Part shown: in pieces, positions 24,601 to 34,252 of the stretch | How positions within the stretch are numbered: position 1 is the first letter of the stretch | How the letters are laid out: each line of letters opens with the position of its first letter | NCBI GenBank assembly: GCA_036897445.1 | Contig: JAYMTL010000163.1 | Location: forward strand, 1 to 41,527 | Direction: 5' to 3' | DNA: 41,527 nt | Source: Pelargonium tetragonum | Lineage: Eukaryota; Streptophyta; Magnoliopsida; Geraniales; Geraniaceae | Translations under genes and position numbers: made by a program | Notes under the pieces: model-generated | Database searches by the model: none | What the model was told of the DNA's origin: nothing | What the model saw: the letters and a program-made list of their open reading frames with translations, nothing else

Positions 24601-26930
24601 CTATGACTGCGTCCAATTCCTTCAAAAGAATCCCACTTTCGGAGAAAGGCAGGGAATTTGCAACAAGGTAAGATTTCTATATAGATTAGGCTATGAAAAA
24701 GTAAGGACTATCTTAAAACCTTGTACTTATTGCCCCTAATTAAAGGTTATTCCCATAGATATTTTAAACCCTTCCTTTTGTCTTGAAAATCTCGAAAAAA
24801 GAGGTAGGTAACTGCATTTAATACTTCTGATAATTGCTAAGGAGACTTAGATAAATGACCTTTACCTCTGTTGGCCCATATCTCATAGTACTAAAATTTA
24901 TAGGGCACGATAAAGCTTTAATATACAAATAACCAAGGTTTATATTTATCCCATAATTTAACTAAGTCAGAATCTAGTACCCGCTAAAACATTTAGGAAT
25001 ATTAAAAAGGCTTCAAAGTTTCCTAGCTATTGATGATAAAAAGGATAAAGTCCTTCCAGTTCAACTAAGACGAGCTTGTCCTGGGGATTCTTTTTTCATT
25101 TTTTATTCCTTTTACTACTTTCCTAAAAAGCCGATCCTTGTAGAACTTTTTTACAACCCCTTTTGGTTCTAGTCTTAGATGGAGTGGATACTGAATATTT
25201 ATCCTTAGTGAAACCCCGGACTTGTGTGAGAACGTAGGATAGCTTGGAATATTTAGTAGAGTATTCCTTACTAAGAAAAAGGGAGCTTGCACTTTCCCCG
25301 TTCTAAAAGCAAAGGATTACCCAGAAATTGAGGAGTAGGGGTTTAGCTTAGAGGACAGGGTTGTAATAGGCCCCAGGAGACTCCATCAAAAGAAAACAAC
25401 TATGACAGGATTCTAAGAGGTTTTACCAGAAGCCAAAGTGAACTGAGGAACTTTTTATGCTTTATTTGCGCTTTCGTTTTACTGCTTTAGGCTTTGCAAA
25501 AAGATTTTAGGGACACTCTATCGAATATCCGGATAGTCCTTCCCGCACACATCTGTAGAAATTACTATACCTTAAGGTTTCTCTTAGAAAACGTTAACAA
25601 TCTGAAAGCTTTTTCTATTTTACGAAGTTTCTTTGGGAATTAAAATCGAACGGTTTTAGCAGGTTCTTATAGCTTCAATTCCTGCTAAATTTTTAGAGCA
25701 TTGTCCCTGAGTAGTTTCAAATTCGGGCTAGGTTATAGGTAATCCCCTGTAAATTTCTTTGTTTCGAGTTAAGGGCGCTCCTTTTTAACGTAGTAACAAT
25801 TCTCTTTTATAGCTTATAGGAATTTTTTTATAATCAAGCCAAAATTGGGTGGTTTACTTTAAATCGAGTTTTATCCTAGGGTTCCCTCTTAATGTATATT
25901 AAGTACGGGCTCCTCTCTTGTTCTAAGTAACACCCGCCCTGTTTAGTTTTTCATTTTTGGTTATTCAACCCTTCCTTCGATTTTGTTTTTGTAGAGTTCC
26001 TTTGGATTGCGGAGTAGTACAGGATTTGCGTAAAAAAGGATCCTCGATTCTATAACTATATCCAGATTTTTTTATAAAAAATTCCACTTAAGGGTTACTA
26101 CAGAAGAAGGAATGAGAGAGCGTTTATTGTTTAGGCGATTTTAAGTGGGTTCGCTATAAGTAGCTTTTTACAGAGATCTTGTCTACAAAAAGTAAAGTGT
26201 AGTAACAGGAGCCTAAATCTTTTTGTAGTCGTCAGGGGATAACCCATAGATAGAAAGGGTTCGGAAGCTTTTTTTATTTATACTTGAAATATTTTGTGCA
26301 AGGCACTTAAGTCTCTTTTTCTATTCAAGAATAAGAGCTCTTTCGTATAAAAAATCTATGGCTTTACTAATCGGGTCTGAACAGCTCGATGCTTTTTCTT
26401 AGGGCTAAACTCGCTTTTAAGTAACTCGGTATTCTACATTGAAAATCTTAATATAATATTGTTGGGTGCAGAAATCCCGTAAGTAAAAAAGGCAAGGATC
26501 CTAATTAATAAGCTTTATCTGACAATGCATATTCCTGGTCAGTAGTAGGATAAAGGGCTAGTTTCATTTTAGGATTCTTTTAGATTAGAAAAGCGGTTAA
26601 TTTCTTAGGGCCCGTGTATAAAGAAGCCTCTTTTATAAATTAGAAATAGGATTGAACTTTGTTTGAAACGGAGGGCTCTTATTTATATGTTATGCCATAA
26701 AAAAAGCTCCAGCATCCTTGTGCTCACGATACTTGAAAGGGGTATAAACTAGTAACTTAAATTTTTAGTAGGTAATTCTTAGATTCTCTAAAAGAGACCC
26801 ATAATTTACAAAACCCTTGCACCTCCTCTATCCGCTTTTTGTAGTGTACAGAATCTTGTGTGAACGTTTAAGTCTATGAGTGAAATTTGTCTTTTTCCGA
26901 AGTTCCCTTGCAATTTCTTAAGCTTTTTAG
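21681..26930. other. AT-rich decayed DNA, no gene seen outside the 24.4 kb block
   Basis: A loose form of the recurring motif sits at 22911-22925. On the minus strand of 21985-22075 a TTTGCA word precedes a GTTCAAGAC word, faintly like a tRNA-Ala 3' half, but without stems. Nothing else is supportable. Confidence 0.55.
24418..24742 (+). other. Low-RIP block with two overlapping short ORFs
   Basis: CpA and TpG are frequent here (about 27 against about 20 TpA in 325 nt), unlike the neighbourhood. Two plus-strand ORFs in different frames overlap: 24418-24606 (62 codons, Lys-rich start) and 24539-24739 (66 codons, ending near Cys-Thr-Tyr-Cys-Pro). The second has balanced composition (MTILEAEFLELSQNAG...) but matches no family I can name, and no ribosome-binding or promoter feature supports it. 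It is either a remnant of a once larger gene or chance. Confidence 0.3.
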
Positions 26931-26940
26931 ATTTTGAGTC

Positions 26941-27022
26941 GATTTGAACCCACGAATCTTTGTAAATTCAAAATTGATTTAACAAGGAATTAGAGTCTCA
27001 ACTTTGTAGGTAGTTGAGTTAC
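26941..27022 (-). pseudogene. tRNA-like remnant with a long internal hairpin
   Basis: On the minus strand, in order: a 6-bp hairpin CTCAAC/GTTGAG at 26997-27018 in D-arm position, a long imperfect hairpin at 26958-26986, and a T-loop-like GTTCAAATC at 26941-26949. This order resembles a class II tRNA with a large variable arm, but the T-stem and acceptor stem do not pair and no anticodon loop is convincing. It could be a decayed tRNA, a tRNA-derived repeat, or a chance run of hairpins in AT-rich DNA. Confidence 0.25.
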
Positions 27023-27330
27023 GGGGACTTTTTACCGGATTCCCGAGAAAAACTAAGAAAAAAATCTTCTTATATTAAATACTAGATTCTCTAACAAATT
27101 CCTTTTGCTCGAAATTGGCTTTATAATAGAAATGCTTTTCCACGGTCGACGTCTCAATTGTACTTTGCTTTTGCCGAATAAACTTGGCTAAATGCGCTAA
27201 TAGAGGCCTCCTACTATGTCACTTAAGATTTTACTGTATTTAAAGAGTTCCTTATCTAAGTAATTGTCATTTTTAATTATGGTTTTTCTATTCACTATAT
27301 CACACTAACACAAAATGAAAGTAGCAGTTG

Positions 27331-27346
27331 CGAGGTAATGTAATTA
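27331..27346 (+). repeat. Recurring motif CGAGGTAATGTAATTA
   Basis: The 16 nt are identical to the reverse complement of 8538-8553. The core AGGTAATGTAATTA also occurs at 28344-28357 and 29175-29188, and looser forms at 22911-22925 and 28430-28443. By base composition I expect far fewer than one such 14-mer in the window. It may mark an element end. Confidence 0.55.
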
Positions 27347-27589
27347 GTTACCCTTATCTTTGAGTATCATAAACAACTCTATTCAAACATTGACAAAAAA
27401 GCACAGCCAAAAAAGGACCTAAACTCTTAAGAGCTATCACTTTTCCTGTCTTTATAAAAATACCCAAGAATTCTTAATCTTAAACTAACAGGAAAAACTT
27501 TAACTCTACTGCATATTCTTAACTTGTTTTCTTGCGCGCCCTTTAGCAAAAAAGAAAGTTATAAAAATTTCCTTTGAGTTTCTCTTGTA

Positions 27590-27840
27590 AAACCTTAAAC
27601 TCCTACTCTGTAATCAGTATCTCAATAGCTAGAACTATACTCTTCATAAAACCTTGTTTGTTATGCCTAGGCATAACCTCTCCGCGATACCTGCTTATTC
27701 TTTATTAGCTATACTCTGTAACTAGAACTGGATTTTCTTTTGAGCCTTACTCTTAATAACCAAACCCTTCCTTCTCCATCTGCAGCTAGTATTCCCTGCT
27801 TTTGTAGTTTGATTTTTGGCATAGTTATATTCCCTGTACT
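27590..27840 (-). repeat. Dispersed pyrimidine-rich repeat, copy inverted against 28.6-28.8 kb
   Basis: C/T-rich stretch. The segment 27677-27703, read on the minus strand, matches 28741-28775 on the plus strand: AAAGAATAAG, then AGGTATCGC, then AGAGGT, with small gaps. Near 27780-27810 it also matches copy 1 (ATTCCCTG and CTTTT words). It forms an inverted pair with the next repeat entry. Confidence 0.45.
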
Positions 27841-28282
27841 ATTATAATAAGAGCTAACAAGTAAGAGTCCTGTGCTAGAGATTGAACCCCAAGTTTTTTG
27901 AAGTTAACATCACGGAAAGGGCAAAAGCTAGAAAATAGGAAAGTAGAGTCTTTTGGATAGAAGTTGGGGAGTATAAGGAATCCAAGTCATTTGTTTGCGG
28001 TAAGTACAAAAAGTATATAGAACTGAAGGAAAGTTTTATTCTTCTGATCTTGGATATTTGTAAAGGAAGAGTTTCAAGTCTTATAATTTATAATATAATA
28101 GAAAAGTTTAGGAAATTGGTTGGGTGGGAATAAAGACTCAGATTTCGAGTTGTGCAGTATGTAAAAGAAGGACTTGCCCTCGTACTAGGTTTTCTTCAAG
28201 CCTTAACTTTTTAGGCGGCATTACGGATTTAAAGTCTAAAAGTTTAGTTATTAGAGTTCCGTTTATAACTAGCTGAAAAGAT

Positions 28283-28302
28283 AGGTATCGCAGATAAAGA
28301 GG
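28283..28302 (+). repeat. 20-nt direct repeat, left copy
   Basis: Identical to 28754-28773. The key words are GGTATCGCAG and TAAAGAGG. The flanks differ, so this is an older duplication or part of a larger diverged repeat. The copies are 471 nt apart. Confidence 0.65.
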
Positions 28303-28343
28303 AGAGGTATGGGCAGTAGGCATAAGAAAAAGCTATGGTACAA

Positions 28344-28357
28344 AGGTAATGTAATTA
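28344..28357 (+). repeat. Recurring motif AGGTAATGTAATTA
   Basis: Exact copy of the 14-nt core. It lies 42 nt after the 20-nt direct repeat at 28283-28302. Confidence 0.5.
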
Positions 28358-28609
28358 AGGTATGAGTAAAAGTATGTAGAAGAGAAAGTGGATATTATAT
28401 ATAGGTAAGTAGTATATTCACTAAACTATTAATTATATTACCTCCGGTACCCTGCGGTCGGGAAAAAGTACTTATCTCTGGAAAGAGTAAGATCTTAGCT
28501 ACAAAAAAGTCCGGGCTACAATAGGACCCTCTGAGAAAGAGAGCTATAACCGAGGAGAATCCTAGTGACATTAAAACAGGAGTTATTCTCAAGACAGCTG
28601 GAACCCTAA

Positions 28610-28800
28610 GAGTACTGCTAATAAATAGGAAGGGTGTAGCTCTAATTCTAATAAATAAGACTCAGAAAAGTCTCAAGACTTGGAAAGCTAGGCCCCAGAA
28701 GGCAGGTAGTACAAAGACTAAGACAGGTATGCAGATACAGAAAGAATAAGTAAAGGTATCGCAGATAAAGAGGTAAGTGTGGTTATAAGGACATGAAGCA
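28610..28800 (+). repeat. Dispersed repeat, purine-rich orientation
   Basis: A purine-rich stretch containing the exact 20-nt word 28754-28773, repeated directly at 28283-28302. Its 5' part is an inverted, diverged match to 27677-27703. In one frame the codons are rich in Arg, Lys and Gln or stop, as expected of a decayed coding region. It is probably the same family as the C/T-rich copies in opposite orientation. Confidence 0.45.
28754..28773 (+). repeat. 20-nt direct repeat, right copy
   Basis: Identical to 28283-28302, with a diverged inverted match at 27677-27703. Confidence 0.65.
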
Positions 28801-29174
28801 AGGAAGGACTTAAGTTAGATTTTTCATACCAAAAAATGAAAATAGACTCAATTTTGACTCAGAAATTAGGTATACAAAGGTCTCTAAACTAACGACAAAA
28901 GGTATTCTAGAAAATAACCTGGATATTGTTTAGTATGTACTCCCTTTTCGTAGTCTTTTTGAATTTACTTTTCATTTCATTTTAGATAACATCTTATTCC
29001 TGAAGTTGAAGTCACTGAGTACCTAAGAAAGAAATTTAAGAAGGACAAAAGCAAATAGAAGGGATTTATAAAACAGGGGGTTAGTATAGTTTAGCACCCA
29101 ATCCCCGGCTAATAAGTCTTAGATATTCCTCTCTTTGAGATAGAAAAAGGAAATGGGTATCCTCAATCAAGACA

Positions 29175-29188
29175 AGGTAATGTAATTA
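29175..29188 (+). repeat. Recurring motif AGGTAATGTAATTA
   Basis: Exact copy of the 14-nt core, with unrelated flanks apart from an A/C-rich lead-in. Confidence 0.5.
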
Positions 29189-29189
29189 A

Positions 29190-30460
29190 TAGCTGGTATA
29201 TTCTATTTTATAGAATATAGGTTAAGAAAGATTTTGAAAACTTAATAGAAAAAAGAGACTTTAAAGATTAGAATTCTTGCTTTTACCCACTCTCCTTACC
29301 AACAAAATTTCTACTTTTGTGAAACCGCAAAAATGAACTCGTGTTAAAGGTCACAGAAAGGCCCTTTGTTAGGTAACAACCGCTTCTTTATATCTTATAT
29401 TCAGTACAATGTCTTGTGTAGTAGTAGGAAAAATCAAACCCTTTCATCAATATAAAAAGATAAAAGAGAGTCCAAGCAGACTGCCCATTTTCTTCTTGCT
29501 TTAAATACCAAAAAGGATTCCTTGTAACACCCTTTTTCCATTATTAAGTCTTCTTTTTTTGTTTTAAGTAAGCTAAGGCATCAATTTACAAAAGGAAGCC
29601 CAGCTTCTACATATAGACAAGTCATACTTTCCTTTTAGTTATACATAAATTCTATTAGGAGTTTTTACAAGTCCTTCGATGTATTCCTAAGTCATTTACT
29701 TGAGGCTAATCGCCCTGAAAAGAGAGTTTCTTTGCGCCTAAGGGGAGCCCTTGTTATAAAAGGGCTCCGTAAAAGTCATTTTTACTAGTTAAAAAAGAGA
29801 AGTAAGTCCTTGCCAAAGCAAGTAGTACTTTATATTTGTATAGTCTTGCGTTTTACTGAATCTATAGGAAATTCAGGGTTAATTTGGGAGTATAAACGCA
29901 AGCGAGCTTTCCGAAGCGAATTGAAGATAAAGTCTAATTACAAAGAGTGAACTAATTTATATCTATTAAGTTAAGTGTACTTTTTCTGCAAAGCAAAGGT
30001 ATAACTATAAAGGAGACTCGAGCATAGATAAATTCATTTTTATTTATAAAATCTTAGTGGTATCTGTCCTAGTCAGGATAATTAGACAAAGGATTTCCTT
30101 TAATGTTGTGGATTTTAAAGCTTTTACTTAATTTTAAGGGGTACTGCTCTATAACTAGAATAGAAAAAGCACAATTAACTGTTGACGATTTTATAAAGTA
30201 GCCTAATTAAAAGCCAAAAGAAAAAGTAGACCGGGTTAGACTGGCAAAATTGTAAACACCGTATTTCTGTATAAAAAATCTAAATACCCGGGGTGTTGTT
30301 CTGTAACTCTAACATAAGTAAAGGGAAGATTTCTAGGCTATAAATTAGAACTTAGTTATAAGGAATTTACTAGTTTTATGGAAAACCCTCGACTATTCCC
30401 TCTAAATAAGAGTCTCCCCATCTCTTCTACTTAGTAATAAGGATAGCCCAGCAAAAATGA
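29190..30460. other. AT-rich decayed DNA, no gene seen
   Basis: No open frame of note. At 29744-29768 GGAGCCC and GGGCTCC form an 18-nt near-palindrome, part of the excess of such words described in the findings. Confidence 0.55.
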
Positions 30461-30466
30461 GATAAA

Positions 30467-30532
30467 ACTTATTGGTTGGCACGACGCCAGCTACCCTAAT
30501 TCAAAATCCTGGGTTCAAATCCAGCAGATAGT
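30467..30532 (+). pseudogene. tRNA-like remnant
   Basis: A small hairpin TGGC-ACGAC-GCCA at 30477-30489 is followed by CTGG-GTTCAAAT-CCAG at 30509-30524, a T-arm-like hairpin with a perfect 4-bp stem and the canonical TTCAAAT loop. The ends ACTTATT and AGATAGT pair only in part. The spacing is short for a tRNA and no clear anticodon loop is seen. Low-confidence remnant. Confidence 0.25.
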
Positions 30533-33500
30533 ATATAAAGTTACTCCTCTTTTCAGATCAGAAGGCGTAGACCCTTTCCTTTTTCGGGTATAGGACATAA
30601 GTGAAAATCGTAGAACCACAACCAAAACTTTTCATCTAGGCAAGCTAAAACTCTTTTATAAGGTACTACTAAAGTAAAGCAGAAACTTTAAATTGGACTT
30701 TATTCCGACCTAGGTTTTAGACCTTTATGGCTTGCAAATCTTTGTATGTTTGTTGTAAAGGCTCCCGCTATCTATGAATTCTAATCAAGTATTTCTTGCT
30801 TAAAAAAGGAAAACGCCCGCAGAGGAATTTGTGTTCGAGAAAAAAGTGTTACTATTTTTTATGCTGTAGTACTTTAAAAGAGGACTTGACCTTGCTCCTT
30901 AAATTCCTGTTTTACAGGAAGATTAGCGACTGGAGCCGTAACTTAAATAAGCTTCAGAGAGTGCTTGGTCTAGATTATAAAGCCTTTCAGCAGTAAGAAA
31001 ATTTTTCTTTATGTAATTAAGGACTCTTACTCTCTACACAAATCTGTGCTTTTATTTTAGTAAACTATTAAGACAAAGGATAAACCTCGCCCTGAGTATT
31101 CCTTCTTCTATATGTCTTTTTCCTTTTTGGTCCCATGTATAATTAAACAAAAAACTAAAGAATTAGATTGCAGGAGTAAATATCCTACAAACCCTTAAAA
31201 AATCTTTGCGTTTCCGCCTTGACAAACGCGTTTCTATACTTATATATAAATATATTCGGAAAACTAGATTACGATAAAGCGCTCCTAAAATGCTAAAGGA
31301 GATTGCTCTGTGTCTTGAAAGATTTTTCTTTTTTCTTAACAACTATTATAGGAACGAGATTTCATAAAGGCACTCCGGAGTCTTGCGAAACAAAGAGATA
31401 CTTGAAAAAGGGGTTAAAAAGAAATACTAAGCAAACGAAGTTGCTCGAGCTGGGTTTGCGTGTTGATAGTTCTAATAAAGAAGGTTACTTGTCTGGTTTT
31501 ACGGTAATTTTCCAGAATAAGCATCCTTAGAACAAGTTCAGCTACTTAGAGAGTTTCTTTCTCGGTACTTTTTAGTTTCAGATTCTATTTTGCTTTTTTG
31601 TATCACACCCGGTTACTTAAAAAATTTTGACTTTATAAGAGGTAGCAGACTTCAGTCAACGACTTCAATATATAACAAGCCCCTTTTATATTAGACCTAT
31701 CTTCAGGTTAACTTTTTCTGGGCATTCTAGACAAAGAATACCGAGGGGGTCTAAAAAAGCTCCTGACAACTTCAGTTCTAGTCACAATCTACATATTTGT
31801 ACTACGTTAGGGCCTAATCCTGTGTAAGCTAAATCCGCTTTGCTAAAATAGAATTTTTCTATCTAGTATAGCTCGGAAAATGATTTTATACCCTATGATA
31901 ACTTTACTTTGATTAGTATTTTTCACGTTTACTTTTATCCTACGAAGCTTTTTTTCTAGTATTTTGTACCTCTGTGCTATACTTATCCTTTTTCTTACTA
32001 AATTTTTTGAAGAGGGGTCCTTATTTCTAAAATGAACAAATCCAGTTAACAAAGAAAGAGGCGTAAAAGGAAAGGAATTGGGTAATTCTAGTCCATTTAG
32101 ATAGGAGCTACTCAAATCTTTAAAAGAAACAATTAAAAGAAGATAAAATAAAAAAGACAAGGTCTGCTTCCCCTTATTTAGGATTCTTTATTTAGAGAAG
32201 GTTGGATAGTAACTACGGCATTCTTCGATTGAGTCTAAGTTCCCTTGGGTACAAAAAAGGGGCTTATTCCGAGGGCACTTTCTTCTTAAGAGGTTAGCCT
32301 CTCTCTCCATTTCAATTTCAGGAAATAAGTAATTAGTGCATTTAAAGGGGTCTTTTCGCATTTGTAAGGCTTTCCTAACCAAATCCTTACTTAAAGAAGT
32401 GTGTAACCTACTCTCGGATTTCCGTTTAAACTAGGGTAGGAAATCTGGACTCTATAAGCCTTGAATGTATCCAACCCTTACTGGATAGCTTACCATGACA
32501 TTTTAGATAGTCACTTAGAATTTGTTCGATTGAATCCGGATCCCTTTTCTTTAGTCTTTTGGAAACTCTTTACTTATTGTCAAGGTCAAATAAAGAGGCA
32601 AGTCTTGCTTTGGCGGGGTCTCTAATCAGAGAAGGTTAAAGAAGCGGCTAAGTAGCTATTAAGATTAAGTAAGTCATTCCTTTCCATAGTAGGAACAAAA
32701 GGAATACGCCTTACTAATCCCAATACTAAAAAGAGGTCTAAGTAAAAGACTTTATAAACAAACCAGTACAATCTAATACAATTAGAACAACTACTCTATA
32801 CTTCTTCTACTTTTCATTTACTATTTATACTCTATAGAATAAGTAGACTCTAACCTATAAAGCCTTTAAGCAAGGTACTGTATACAATCCTATAAAGTAA
32901 AGTATAAACTACTCCTCATATCCAAGATAAGAAAGTAAGTCACAAGGAACCGTTAAAGTGTAAGGGCTTCTTCTTTCTACAACTCTGGGTCTACGAAGCA
33001 ATAGGAATTTTTTAAAAAGGGGGATTCTAAAACAAAAAGTTTGCCTTACCCTCGATTAAACTAAAGGAGATCCGCAATCCTATTTTCCTTTAAAGAAGTC
33101 TATTGTCTAGAACCTAAAATCTAATTAAATAAAGGGGAAGTTTAGCTAGATATCTCTTTTAGGTTTGTATTTAAGTTATAGTACAAGAATATTTGTTAGT
33201 TTAATGTAATAGTTCTAAGGTCATTTAGCTAGTTAGCCTGGAGATCTTATTTGTGTTTATCACTTTTTCAAAGTAGCTGTATAAATGCCTGTTTTCCAGT
33301 TTCCAATAAGACTTTGAGAGTCCAGTATTAAAGAATTATAGTAAGGAATTTCTAGTAAATGAATCCAAGTAATTTGGAAAAGTTTAGAGCTCTAGAGCTA
33401 GGGTATTCCTGAGTTAATATAACCCTACATCTAGAAAGAATAATAAAAAAGAAAATTATTAAGACTAAGAAAAACAAGGTTACAGAAGGTAGTAAGGGGT

Positions 33501-34235
33501 CTTAAGAAACAACAAGGCTCTAATACAGAGTCTAGGTCTGAAGAAGAGTTTGATTGAAATCAGTAATCAGTTTCCGGTAAAGATATTCGAATGAAATTCC
33601 TTTTGGTGTTGGCTATAGCGTAAGTAGGAGATTCCTTAAACTATTAAGCATTACCCTGTGTTCGCTATGCTGCAGTCAGGTACACCAAGCATACTATAAT
33701 CTTTCTAAAGTAATAGAGGTAATAGGCCCCTGTAAAAAATAGTAGTAACAACAGAAAAAGGAGGAATATACCATAATACAACTAAAACTAATAAAGAAGA
33801 GTAATGCACTACCAAAACCAACAGCTATTTTTTCTTGTTCGTGGTCTGTAAAGTAGCTTCAGGGATATAAAGGCAAGCTTGTAAAAACTAAGGCTAAAGC
33901 CAATAACAGGTTATTTCGGAAAGAGGTTGGTTAGGTAAACGGGGAAGTGCTTACTTAAAGGGTAATAACTGAAGGAAGTTTCCATGTATTTGGAATTGTT
34001 AGGTATGCCAGGGGAGTTCCTAAACCACGAAATTTTTGGTGCTTTCAATTAACTAAGATAGAGTTTAAGAAGGTAAAGCTTTTAGTGCCAACCAACTCCA
34101 GTTCTCTTTTTAAGTGTTTTTTTGGTTTTAATGTTGAGATTTTTCCTACTTGTTAAGAGTCCCTTTTGTTTGTGTATTAGGCGGCTTTCTCTATCTTTAG
34201 ATCTACTAAGTTCCTCTAGAAAGGGAGTTTTTTTC

Positions 34236-34252
34236 TATATATATATATATAT
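34236..34252. repeat. (TA)n microsatellite
   Basis: About eight TA units in a row. Confidence 0.9.

Noticed and set aside
31843-32160. Longest ORF, 105 codons, minus strand, hydrophobic start and basic middle
   Set aside because: The length is within chance for 41.5 kb in six frames, no family is recognised, and composition matches the AT-rich background. Not called as a gene.
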